From Paraburkholderia hayleyella (GTDB lineage Bacteria > Pseudomonadota > Gammaproteobacteria > Burkholderiales > Burkholderiaceae), in assembly GCF_009455685.1 (NCBI RefSeq), contig NZ_QPES01000001.1, positions 2,666,001-2,730,000 on the forward strand: 64,000 bases of DNA. The letters run 5' to 3'. This document shows, in pieces, positions 51,703 through 60,099 of the stretch; positions within the stretch are counted from its first letter, which is position 1, and every line of letters starts with the position of its first letter. The position numbers were made by a program, and so were the translations under genes. Below the pieces are notes generated by a model, which had not been told where the DNA came from, did not search any database, and saw nothing but the letters and a program-made list of their open reading frames with translations.

Positions 51703-54075
51703 ATGACCGCTTCGATATTCGCGCGCCTCTCCAATCTGAAAAGATCACGGCCCTATGAGGCGCTACCACCGGACACATGCGCTCACTCAGCATCATTGCA
51801 AAACCGTGTGACGGGAACCGGGAAAAGCACACCGGGAAACAGGTCGTTCTCCATGAAGACGATCACCCAGCAGCCTGCGAATGGACCACGCACGGCCAAA
51901 TGCACAAAAACCAACCCGGCTACGGTGGCCGATAACCTCGAAAAGGCCATCGCAAAAGCCCAGAAGCTTCACATCGACCCCGCCGAACCCGGCAACCATG
52001 CTGCCGTGAACAAGGCACGCACGGCATTAATCAAGTGTCTGAACGCTTACGCCAAAGACGGTAATCTTCCCGCACCCGGCTTTCTGTCGAATCACGCGAT
52101 CCACCAGGGCCACGCGCACAACATCATCACGCTGGCAGCAACGGCTTTAGATGAACTGACCCGGCTTTCGACAACGAATGCCCATAAAAAGGAAGTGCTC
52201 AAGCTACAAGCGGGATTAAGCAAAAGAACCTGTCAATTAATCCAGCCGCTACTCGATAACGGCGATATGAAAGTCTACGGCGAAAATCCGTATTATTCGA
52301 AATTTCTCGCTTCCGTGAGCCTTTTGAGCGCGAATAAAAATATTTCCTTCGCGGTTCATGAAATCAAACTGGCCCGCAAGGAATTACTGAAACAGCATCA
52401 ACTGCAAAATATTAACGGGGTTGTTTCGCAAATTGCCGAAGTAACCAGGCAGATTGACGCCATCATGAAACAGGTTCCCGACGTCATGTGCTGGGAGATG
52501 GTCATCAGTAATACATCTGCCGTACCGTATCGGGATTCGCCGACTCCTGCCACGACAGGCACCACAACAAAAACAGCCGAAGCACTTGCGCTGCTCAATG
52601 ACTGGGCCCAAAGCAGTACTGATCCCAAAAATAAAACGTTCGCCGCACTGGTTAAAAATACTTTTGCTGCGCTCAACGTGAATTGCTCCATCAGCATTAC
52701 AGATGATGTCCGCACCAATATCACCCATTATGTCAGCCGGCTTTTATCAAGCGAAGCAGCACACGCACAAAACGCGCAGTCCGGCTTAAGCAATTATCTG
52801 CACGATACGATCATTGCAGCAAAATTAAAAACGCAGTTAAAGCCGAATGAGCAATTATCAAAATTAACCGAAATCGGAAAATTTAGCTTCACTTATTCAG
52901 CTTATGTGCAAGCGCTGAGGACATTGAAACAGGAAGATTCCATCCACACCTTGCTGGACGAAATCAATGATTCTGTAAACAAGGCTCCACTACCGGAAAA
53001 ATGCACGCAGAATGATGCCGTGCAATTATTGCGTCCCTTATATGCTTTACACAATACTTTTGTTGGGCTGGAGTCGGTGGCTATCGAAGTGCCCAAAACC
53101 CTGGTACAGCACATTGGACAGATGATTGACACGCTGGATAGCCTCAACCGTGAACCCGCGACGGCTGTGGTGCCGCCACTTCCAGCCGCATCGCAGGTTG
53201 CCGAGGCGATAACAGACAAGGTCGTTGTTAATCTGGATAAAACTTTCGAAGTTTCCGGGCTCTATTCGGCCGAACTCCAACTCCCCGAGAGCATCGCATT
53301 CGTTGAAGATACAAAACTCAATAAACTTGACGCATTCATTGGAAATCATCCTGCAGGCAAAGCGCTATCAGCGGCAGAAATAATCGAGGATCATTTGCAA
53401 GACAGGACTTTCCTGCATTCATCCATCGATAATCTTATTGCATCTGAAACATCCAAGACCCGATTACTCGAGATTATTATAAAACTCATTGAACAATCAT
53501 GGCAGGAGATTGACAAGCTAAAAGCAACCATACAACACCATAAGCGCTATAGCGAGATTCTCAGGAATTTCGACACAGACGCGATCAATTCAGCGTTGAT
53601 CAGGTTAGTGCAAAAACGATTTTATCAATTTTCCGATAAAGAAAAAAATATCATCGCATCTCTTTCTAACGAACTTGATTCAAGACTCAATATTTTAAGA
53701 ACATTTTCCGACGATATTCATCATGGAAAAATGTATGCCGACTTTTATACAAACCCAGCCTTGGCGGCACAGAAACGCTGGAATATTACCGTAATTTCCG
53801 GATTTATCACAGAATTTACAAAAATGGCATCCTCGTATATGGCGGAAGACATATCATCGGATAACACCGAAATATTATCTGACGCAGAAGAAATATCATC
53901 GGATGATGAAAATATAATGCTGCAACCCCTTTTACAGAAAGAACCGGTCAAGCCACCTGTTCAGAAACCCGCTCGTCGCATTTTCGATAGCCTCTTTTCA
54001 GCAGAACAAGATTTTCTCAAGCAATGGATGATGACGCCCCCTCTTCTTCCAACAGTCCAAGCCACATCCCCCTAA
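51703..54075 (+). CDS. Large unrecognised, mostly helical protein
   Basis: A protein of 790 residues from the ATG at 51703; an alternative ATG at 51853 would give 740. I recognise no domain. There is no Sec signal or membrane segment. The first 60 residues are rich in Ser, Thr, Arg and Pro with few acidic residues. The rest is predicted by eye to be long amphipathic helices, rich in Leu, Ile, Asn and Lys. Near the C-terminus is an acidic stretch with repeated SSD/SDAEE motifs, followed by a Pro-rich segment. Composition is much more AT-rich than kynA before it and zur after it. A secreted effector is one possibility, based only on composition. Confidence 0.75.
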   Translation: MTASIFARLSNLKRSRPYEALPPDTCAHSASLQNRVTGTGKSTPGNRSFSMKTITQQPANGPRTAKCTKTNPATVADNLEKAIAKAQKLHIDPAEPGNHAAVNKARTALIKCLNAYAKDGNLPAPGFLSNHAIHQGHAHNIITLAATALDELTRLSTTNAHKKEVLKLQAGLSKRTCQLIQPLLDNGDMKVYGENPYYSKFLASVSLLSANKNISFAVHEIKLARKELLKQHQLQNINGVVSQIAEVTRQIDAIMKQVPDVMCWEMVISNTSAVPYRDSPTPATTGTTTKTAEALALLNDWAQSSTDPKNKTFAALVKNTFAALNVNCSISITDDVRTNITHYVSRLLSSEAAHAQNAQSGLSNYLHDTIIAAKLKTQLKPNEQLSKLTEIGKFSFTYSAYVQALRTLKQEDSIHTLLDEINDSVNKAPLPEKCTQNDAVQLLRPLYALHNTFVGLESVAIEVPKTLVQHIGQMIDTLDSLNREPATAVVPPLPAASQVAEAITDKVVVNLDKTFEVSGLYSAELQLPESIAFVEDTKLNKLDAFIGNHPAGKALSAAEIIEDHLQDRTFLHSSIDNLIASETSKTRLLEIIIKLIEQSWQEIDKLKATIQHHKRYSEILRNFDTDAINSALIRLVQKRFYQFSDKEKNIIASLSNELDSRLNILRTFSDDIHHGKMYADFYTNPALAAQKRWNITVISGFITEFTKMASSYMAEDISSDNTEILSDAEEISSDDENIMLQPLLQKEPVKPPVQKPARRIFDSLFSAEQDFLKQWMMTPPLLPTVQATSP

Positions 54076-54093
54076 GCAGCGATTCCTTTCTAA

Positions 54094-54134
54094 CGCGCGC
54101 CTGCCTTGATCGCCGTGATCAAGGCAGGCGCGCG
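54094..54134. terminator. Perfect 18-bp hairpin after the unrecognised gene
   Basis: Arms CGCGCGCCTGCCTTGATC (54094-54111) and its complement (54117-54134) with a GCCGT loop. No T-run follows, so termination is likely only with Rho or as an mRNA-stabilising hairpin. Confidence 0.6.
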
Positions 54135-54205
54135 CGTACGTGCGACACGATAGCCATGTCACGCTTGACTCCAATCAGTCCCATCAGGCAATGACACATC
54201 GCTAC

Positions 54206-54218
54206 GATACGTTATATC
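54206..54218 (+). promoter_or_regulatory. Possible Zur operator
   Basis: GATACGTTATATC, an AT-rich partial dyad (GATA...TATC) about 40 bases before zur. It resembles the GTTATA-type core of Zur boxes. An autoregulated promoter is expected for a zur-znu operon, but the match is imperfect. Confidence 0.4.
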
Positions 54219-54258
54219 ATTGCAGCCTCGTCTCAAACGGACCTATCCGCCCTCATTC

Positions 54259-54756
54259 ATGGCTCACTCGTCCGCCAACAGCCTCCTCATCGAAGACCGT
54301 CTCAAGCACGCCGAGGCGCTCGCCGCCGAACGCGGTCTCGCACTGACACCGCTGCGCCGTCAGGTGTACGCGCTGATCGTCGCCAGCGTTCGACCCATTG
54401 GTGCTTACGATTTGCTTGCCGCGCTCGCGCCCGAACGAGGTCGCGTGCCGCCCACTACCGTGTATCGCACGCTCGAATTTCTCGTCGAAAACGGTTTTAT
54501 TCACCGGATCGAATCAAAAAATGCGTTTTTCGCGTGCTGTGAAATTGACCGGCCGCATCAAAGCCAGTTTCTGATCTGCGACGTCTGCGGCGAAACCGTT
54601 GAAATTCCGGGCGGCGCGCTCGCCGAACAGTTGGCGCACACCGATCCGGCGCAGGGCTTCGAAGTGCATCACCAGGTGGTTGAACTCAGCGGCCTGTGCG
54701 CAGCGTGCAAGGCACGCCAGAACACGGTGGCAACCGCGCCCATTGAACCGCGCTAA
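54259..54756 (+). CDS. zur: Zinc uptake regulator, Fur family
   Basis: A 165-residue metal-sensing repressor. The winged helix (GLALTPLRRQVYALIVASVRPIGAYDLLAALAP...PPTTVYRTLEFLVENGFIHRIESKNAFFACC) is followed by the dimerisation domain with the structural zinc pairs CDVC and CAAC and His-rich HHQVVELSGLC. The Cys-containing AFFACCE motif and the znu neighbours mark it as Zur rather than Fur. The ATG at 54259 gives the usual length; no strong ribosome site is seen. First gene of the zinc uptake operon. Confidence 0.93.
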   Translation: MAHSSANSLLIEDRLKHAEALAAERGLALTPLRRQVYALIVASVRPIGAYDLLAALAPERGRVPPTTVYRTLEFLVENGFIHRIESKNAFFACCEIDRPHQSQFLICDVCGETVEIPGGALAEQLAHTDPAQGFEVHHQVVELSGLCAACKARQNTVATAPIEPR

Positions 54757-54803
54757 CCCCGGCGCCTTGTGCGTCATTTCTTTCTCTTCTTTCAGGAAAG
54801 CCC

Positions 54804-55760
54804 ATGAAACTCGCCTGTTCGTTGCGGCATGGCGCGCGTCGCGCCCTCCTTATAGCGAAACTTTGTGCCCTGTGTGCCCTTTCCACTGTAGCGCTCGTCG
54901 GTACACAAACGGCCTACGCCGCTGGCGCGAAGATTCCCGTGGTCGCCGCCGAGAATTTCTATGGCGATGTCGTGCAACAACTGGGCGGCGACCGGGTGGA
55001 AGTCAGCAGCATCCTGAATAATCCAGACCAGGACCCGCATCTGTTCGAAGCCAGCCCCAAAACCGCCCGCGCGCTGCATCGCGCGCAGCTTGTGGTCTAT
55101 AACGGCGCCGATTACGACCCATGGATGAAAAAGCTGCTCGATGCCTCGCGCAACCCGCAGCGCACCGTGATCGTCGCGGCCCAGCTCACCGGAAAAAAAA
55201 GCGGCGATAACCCTCACCTGTGGTACGACCCCGCGACGATGCCCGCCGTGGCGCGGGCCGTGAGCGCTGCGCTGATTGCCGCCGACCCCGCGAACCGGGC
55301 GGCTTATGAAGCCCGTCTCGCGCAGTTCATCGCTTCCCTCAAACCATTCGACGACAAAATCGCCGCGCTGCGCGCCCGTTACGCTGGCGTGCCCGTTACC
55401 GCCACCGAGCCCGTATTCGGCTACCTCTCGGACGCCATCGGCCTGACGATGCGCAACCAGCGCTTTCAGCTCGCGGCGATGAATGACACGGAAGCCAGCG
55501 CCGCCGATATCGCTGCGTTCGAGCGCGATTTGCGGGAAAAACGCGTACACGTGCTGATCTATAACAGCCAAGCCACGGAACCATTGACCCAGCGCCTGCT
55601 CAAGCTGGCCGAGCGCTCGCATGTGCCCACGCTGAAGGTCACCGAAACCCAGCCAGCAGGTAAAACATTCCAGCAATGGATGCTGACGCAGCTCGATGCG
55701 CTCGGCCAGGCGCTCGCGGCAGGCGCTGCAAACGCCGCGCCCACGCAATCCACCCCATGA
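54804..55760 (+). CDS. znuA: Zinc ABC transporter substrate-binding protein
   Basis: A 318-residue periplasmic binding protein of cluster A-I with an N-terminal signal peptide (about 1-40, hydrophobic core LIAKLCALCALSTVALV, ending AYA). The metal His residues lie in DQDPHLFEASP and DNPHLWYDPATM. The third region VTATEPVFGYLSDAIGL and the late Asp/Asn positions complete the site. It lacks the long His-rich loop often present in ZnuA. Its stop overlaps the znuC start as ATGA. Confidence 0.92.
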   Translation: MKLACSLRHGARRALLIAKLCALCALSTVALVGTQTAYAAGAKIPVVAAENFYGDVVQQLGGDRVEVSSILNNPDQDPHLFEASPKTARALHRAQLVVYNGADYDPWMKKLLDASRNPQRTVIVAAQLTGKKSGDNPHLWYDPATMPAVARAVSAALIAADPANRAAYEARLAQFIASLKPFDDKIAALRARYAGVPVTATEPVFGYLSDAIGLTMRNQRFQLAAMNDTEASAADIAAFERDLREKRVHVLIYNSQATEPLTQRLLKLAERSHVPTLKVTETQPAGKTFQQWMLTQLDALGQALAAGAANAAPTQSTP

Positions 55761-56659
55761 ACGCCGCTACCGCTTCTCCGGTGCTGGAACTGGAGCACGT
55801 GCTGCTGACGCTCGGCGGCCGCGCACTGCTGCGCGATGCCAGCCTGAGCGTCAACCAGGGCGAATTCATCGGCGTACTCGGACCGAATGGCGCGGGTAAA
55901 ACCACGCTCATGCGCGCACTGCTTGGCCTCGTACCGGTGGCGCAAGGGACGATCCGCGTTCTTGGCAAACCCGTGATGCGGGGCAATCCGGCGATTGGCT
56001 ATATGCCGCAAACACGAAGCGCGCTAGCCGGCCGCCGCGTGCGTGGCCGCGACTTCATCGCCATGGCGGCTGACGGGCATCGCTGGGGCTGGCCGCATGC
56101 CAATGCGCAAACACGCGCCGAGGTGGAGCGCGTGCTGGAACTGGTCGATGGCTGCGCGCTCGCTGAGCGCCCATTGGCGGAGCTCTCGGGAGGCGAGCGC
56201 CAGCGGCTACTGCTCGCGCAATGCTTATTAGGCAACCCGCGCTTGCTGCTGCTCGATGAACCGCTGATCAGCCTCGACCCTCACCACCAAAAGAGTGTCG
56301 TCGGCCTCGTGCGCCGCGTACAGCAGGAACTGGGGATCGCCGTGCTGTTTTCAGCCCACGAACTCAACCCGCTGCTGCAAGCGCTAGACCGCGTCCTATA
56401 CCTGGGAAATGGCGTTGCCGCCCTCGGCACGGTCGATGAAGTCATCACCCAACCTGTGCTATCGCAGCTGTACGGCTCGACCATCGACGTGATGCGCGTC
56501 AACGGCCGCATCTTCGTCATGTCCGGAGATATCGAAATCGAAAAGCACGATCACGGTCACGAAGATCACGATCATTCACATGCGCATTCGCACACCCATG
56601 CACATGCGCACCCTACGCAAGCCTCTGGCGACGGCCACGGAAACCCACACGATGCTTGA
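55757..56659 (+). CDS. znuC: Zinc ABC transporter ATPase with a His-rich tail
   Basis: A 300-residue cytoplasmic ABC ATPase. Walker A GPNGAGKTT, signature LSGGERQRLLLAQ, Walker B LLLLDEPLISLD and the switch His in LFSAHELN are all complete. After about residue 255 the protein ends in a His/Asp-rich tail (motifs HDHGHEDHDHSHAHSHTHAHAH) that could bind zinc. In many operons such a tract is found in ZnuA instead, where it is missing here. The gene overlaps znuA by 4 bases and znuB by 8, so all three are coupled. Confidence 0.94.
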   Translation: MNAATASPVLELEHVLLTLGGRALLRDASLSVNQGEFIGVLGPNGAGKTTLMRALLGLVPVAQGTIRVLGKPVMRGNPAIGYMPQTRSALAGRRVRGRDFIAMAADGHRWGWPHANAQTRAEVERVLELVDGCALAERPLAELSGGERQRLLLAQCLLGNPRLLLLDEPLISLDPHHQKSVVGLVRRVQQELGIAVLFSAHELNPLLQALDRVLYLGNGVAALGTVDEVITQPVLSQLYGSTIDVMRVNGRIFVMSGDIEIEKHDHGHEDHDHSHAHSHTHAHAHPTQASGDGHGNPHDA

Positions 56660-57440
56660 ATACGATTTCATGGTGAATGCGTTCGCGGCGTCGGGCATTG
56701 TGGCCGTGCTGTCCGGTATCGTGGGCTACTTCCTTGTGCTGCGCGGACAAACCTTTGCGGGCCACGCGCTCTCGCACGTGGGCTTTACCGGCGCGACAGG
56801 AGCGGTGCTGATCGGCTTGTCGCCCATCTGGGGCATGATCGGCTTCACGCTTGCCGCAGGTATCGGCATGGGCGCGCTCGGCGAAAAACTCGCGGGGCGC
56901 GACGTCGGCATTGGCATGGTGCTATCGCTCGCGCTCGGTTTTGGCTTACTGTTTTTGCACTTTTTCACGGCCTATGCGACGCAAGTGACCGCGCTGCTAT
57001 TCGGCAATATCCTCGGCGTGAACACGGCCATGCTCGGCGTGCTGGCAGGTCTCGGCGTTGTCAGCCTGGCCGCGCTGGCAATCATCATGCGGCCACTGCT
57101 GTTCGCCTCACTCCAGCCTGAACTGGCCGAAGCCAAAGGCATCTCGTTACGCTTTATATCGATGCTCTTTCTGGCTATCGCCGCGCTGGCTGTAGCCGCC
57201 TGCACGCAGATCGTCGGCGTGCTGCTGGTGTTTACGCTGATGGTCGGGCCTGCCGCCGCGGCACAAAACCTGACAACCCGGCTTTCGACCGGGCTAACGC
57301 TAGCTGCAGTGCTAGCACTGGCGCAAGCCTGGCTAGGCGTGACGCTGGCGTTCTACACCGACTGGCCAACCAGTTTCTGGATCACCGTACTCGCCGCGCT
57401 GGTGTATGGCGCCAGCCTGCTACGGCGGCGCCAGGCGTGA
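56652..57440 (+). CDS. znuB: Zinc ABC transporter permease
   Basis: A 262-residue inner-membrane permease of the ABC-3 family with about eight hydrophobic segments. Family marks are MVNAFAASGIVAVLSGIVGYFLVLRGQTFAGHALSHVGFTGA and the late TQIVGVLLVFTLMVGPAAAAQ. It forms the channel for ZnuA/ZnuC zinc import. The start at 56652 lies within the end of znuC; the frame is open 24 codons further up in the His-tail coding region, out of frame with znuC. Confidence 0.94.
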   Translation: MLEYDFMVNAFAASGIVAVLSGIVGYFLVLRGQTFAGHALSHVGFTGATGAVLIGLSPIWGMIGFTLAAGIGMGALGEKLAGRDVGIGMVLSLALGFGLLFLHFFTAYATQVTALLFGNILGVNTAMLGVLAGLGVVSLAALAIIMRPLLFASLQPELAEAKGISLRFISMLFLAIAALAVAACTQIVGVLLVFTLMVGPAAAAQNLTTRLSTGLTLAAVLALAQAWLGVTLAFYTDWPTSFWITVLAALVYGASLLRRRQA

Positions 57441-57475
57441 TTCGTCTCGCCAGCGTTCTGTTTCCTTGAGCCGCA

Positions 57476-58333
57476 TCACGTACAGCCTAGCGCCCGTGCG
57501 TGATGCGCGATGTGATCTTCGATAAACGTCGAAATGAAGTAATAGCCGTGGTCATAGCCGGGATGACGGCGAAGAGTCAGCGGCTGCCCCGCGATACGGC
57601 AAGCCGCTTCGAACACATCGGGATTGAGCTGCGTGGCGAGAAACGCATCCGCCAACCCCTGGTCTAGCAAAATACCCGCCGCGAACCGCACGGGCCTCTG
57701 TGCAACCAGTTCGCTGGCATCGTACTGACGCCAGGCGTCACGCGCGGCACCGAGATACCCACCGAAAGCCTTTTCGCCCCACGGACAGCGCATCGGCGCA
57801 GCGATCGGCGCGAACGCTGAAACCGAGCGAAACACCTCCGGATTGCGCAGCGCCAGCACCAGCGCGCCATGACCGCCCATCGAATGGCCAAAGATACCGA
57901 GCCGCATACCGTCAACAGGCAGGTTTGACAGGACCGTTGCACGCAGCTCATCAAGCACGTAGGAATACATCCGATAGTGCTTTGACCACGGCGCTTCAGT
58001 CGCATCGACATAAAACCCCGCGCCGACACCGAAATCCCACGCTTCGCTTTCGTTCGGCAGATTAGCGCCACGCGGGCTGGTATCGGGCGCGATCAGCGCG
58101 ATGCCATAGCGCGCCGCAAAACGTTGGGCATTCGCCTTGATCGCAAAGGTTTCTTCAGTACAAGTCAGCCCCGCCAGATAGAACAGCGCCGGCACCCGTG
58201 CGCCATTCGCCTGCAATGCCTGCGGCGGCAGATACGCCGCAAAACGCATCGGCAGGCCCGTCACCGTGGACAGATGCTGATAAAAGCGCTGCACGCCACC
58301 ATGGCATACATGCTCCGCGATAAGTTCGAGCAT
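57476..58333 (-). CDS. fghA: S-formylglutathione hydrolase
   Basis: A 285-residue cytoplasmic esterase that splits S-formylglutathione to formate and glutathione. The nucleophile Ser lies in GIFGHSMGGHGAL. The catalytic His is in HPGYDHGYYF and the Asp in LLDQGLADAFL. The family segment FYLAGLTCTEETF and PDTSPRG are present. It lies 8 bases after the formaldehyde dehydrogenase gene, so the two act as an operon. Confidence 0.95.
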   Translation of the reverse strand: MLELIAEHVCHGGVQRFYQHLSTVTGLPMRFAAYLPPQALQANGARVPALFYLAGLTCTEETFAIKANAQRFAARYGIALIAPDTSPRGANLPNESEAWDFGVGAGFYVDATEAPWSKHYRMYSYVLDELRATVLSNLPVDGMRLGIFGHSMGGHGALVLALRNPEVFRSVSAFAPIAAPMRCPWGEKAFGGYLGAARDAWRQYDASELVAQRPVRFAAGILLDQGLADAFLATQLNPDVFEAACRIAGQPLTLRRHPGYDHGYYFISTFIEDHIAHHARALGCT

Positions 58334-58341
58334 CGCCCCCC

Positions 58342-59448
58342 TCAGTAAAGAACGACCGAGCGAATCGACTCGCCCTTTTTCATCAGCTCGAAACCCTCGT
58401 TGATCCGCTCAAGCGGCAGACGGTGTGTGATCAGATCGTCGATATTGAGCTTGCCTTCCATATACCAGTCGACAATCTTCGGCACATCCGTGCGCCCGCG
58501 CGCGCCGCCAAAAGCCGAGCCTTTCCACTCGCGGCCCGTCACCAGCTGAAACGGCCGCGTGCTGATTTCCTCTCCCGCGGCCGCCACCCCGATGATGAAC
58601 GACTGCCCCCAGCCCTTGTGCGTGCACTCCAGCGCCTGACGCATCACCTTCGTGTTGCCAATGCATTCGAATGAATAATCCGCGCCACCATCCGTGAGTT
58701 GCACGATGTGATCCACCACGTTGTCCACTTCACGCGGATTGATAAAGTGCGTCATGCCAAATTGCCGCGCGAGTTCGATACGCCCCGGGTTCAGATCGAC
58801 CCCGATGATCTTGTCCGCGCCGACCATCTTCGCGCCCTGGATCACATTCAGGCCTATGCCCCCCAGACCAAACACCACGACGTTCGCACCCGCCTCGACC
58901 CGGGCCGAATACACCACCGCGCCAACACCCGTGGTCACCCCGCAGCCGATGTAGCAGATCTTGTCGAACGGCGCGTCCTCACGCACCTTCGCCACGGCGA
59001 TCTCGGGCACCACGATGTAATTCGAAAACGTCGACGTGCCCATGTAATGGAACAACGGCTTGCCCTCAAACGAAAAACGCGTGCTCGCATCCGGCATCAG
59101 CCCACGGCCTTGCGTCGAACGAATCGCCTGGCACAGGTTCGTCTTGCGCGACAGGCAAAACTTGCACTGGCGGCATTCCGGCGTATAGAGCGGGATCACG
59201 TGATCGCCCTTGCTCAACGTGCCAACGCCTGGCCCCGTATCCACCACGATGCCCGCCCCTTCATGGCCGAGTATCGCCGGGAACAGTCCTTCCGGATCCG
59301 CTCCCGACAGCGTGTAGTAATCCGTATGGCAGATCCCCGTGGCCTTCACTTCGATCAGCACTTCTCCCGCTCGCGGGCCTTCCAGATCGACTTCTTCGAT
59401 CGTCAGGGGCGCGCCCGCTTTCCATGCAATGGCTGCTCTGGTTTTCAT
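58342..59448 (-). CDS. frmA: S-(hydroxymethyl)glutathione dehydrogenase / class III alcohol dehydrogenase
   Basis: A 368-residue zinc-dependent dehydrogenase that oxidises S-hydroxymethylglutathione with NAD in formaldehyde removal. The catalytic zinc segment (ATGICHTD, GHEGAGIV, CGVTTGVGAV), the structural zinc Cys set (CRQCKFCLSRKTNLC) and the NAD fold (VVFGLGGIGLNVIQGAK) are complete. It is transcribed first with fghA after it. No FrmR-type regulator is seen upstream. Confidence 0.96.
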   Translation of the reverse strand: MKTRAAIAWKAGAPLTIEEVDLEGPRAGEVLIEVKATGICHTDYYTLSGADPEGLFPAILGHEGAGIVVDTGPGVGTLSKGDHVIPLYTPECRQCKFCLSRKTNLCQAIRSTQGRGLMPDASTRFSFEGKPLFHYMGTSTFSNYIVVPEIAVAKVREDAPFDKICYIGCGVTTGVGAVVYSARVEAGANVVVFGLGGIGLNVIQGAKMVGADKIIGVDLNPGRIELARQFGMTHFINPREVDNVVDHIVQLTDGGADYSFECIGNTKVMRQALECTHKGWGQSFIIGVAAAGEEISTRPFQLVTGREWKGSAFGGARGRTDVPKIVDWYMEGKLNIDDLITHRLPLERINEGFELMKKGESIRSVVLY

Positions 59449-60099
59449 CGTGAATCTTCCCTGTAAGTCGTGATCCGGTGATCCGGTGATCCGTTATCGT
59501 TAAGCGCCCAGCGCTGCCTCATCGCGCGATCGCACTACCTGCACTGGCCAGCACAATAAACCCACATCGTCGCCGAAAAGCCCTTCGGCCTGATGACCCG
59601 GATCGTCATCTCTTTGACGGCAGGCGACATTGTAGGCATGACAACGCTGCAATTGCGGATCAACCCGGCAGGGATATTAATCACGCAACGTTCATCATGC
59701 AGCTTCACCGACGCGCGAATTCACCCTCGTAACAGGTGGGCAATGAGGTGGGCAATGGGTATGCCATTTGCCAGACAGAGGGTTAACCCATCCGCTCGGG
59801 AGCACGGACTAAAACCCCACTATATGTAAAAGCAAATACATCCCATCAGACAAACGATAAGTTGGCTGCGTTAGCCGAATGACCCCAAAGCCCACGTCAT
59901 TTGTCAATCGCCCATCTGCCACAAGGGTTTGCAAGGCCCACGCCAGCGCATTCGGAAACCCGATGCCCGATGAATCAGGCAAAGCCACTTCTCACATATC
60001 AGCCCTGGAAAGGACGAAATAGTGTCCTGTGGGCTTGTTGCAGATTTTCGTTCCGCATACCTTGAATGATTCCCCCGACATTAGATGTGGAGAGACAAG
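59449..60099. other. Gene-free interval between frmA and the NCS2 permease
   Basis: About 650 bases between divergent genes. It contains an 8-bp tandem repeat and one short frame (59593-59829) with no recognised relative. No promoter was convincingly placed. Confidence 0.5.
59470..59493. repeat. Tandem repeat, 8 bp x 3
   Basis: Three perfect copies of GTGATCCG just upstream of frmA. Confidence 0.9.

Noticed and set aside
51690..51714. TTCG-N17-TTCG as a type III regulon (hrpII/PIP) box before the orphan gene
   Set aside because: The known spacing is 15-16 bases, and the site overlaps the likely start codon.
59593..59829. 78-codon frame upstream of the NCS2 permease
   Set aside because: No start signal and no family features.
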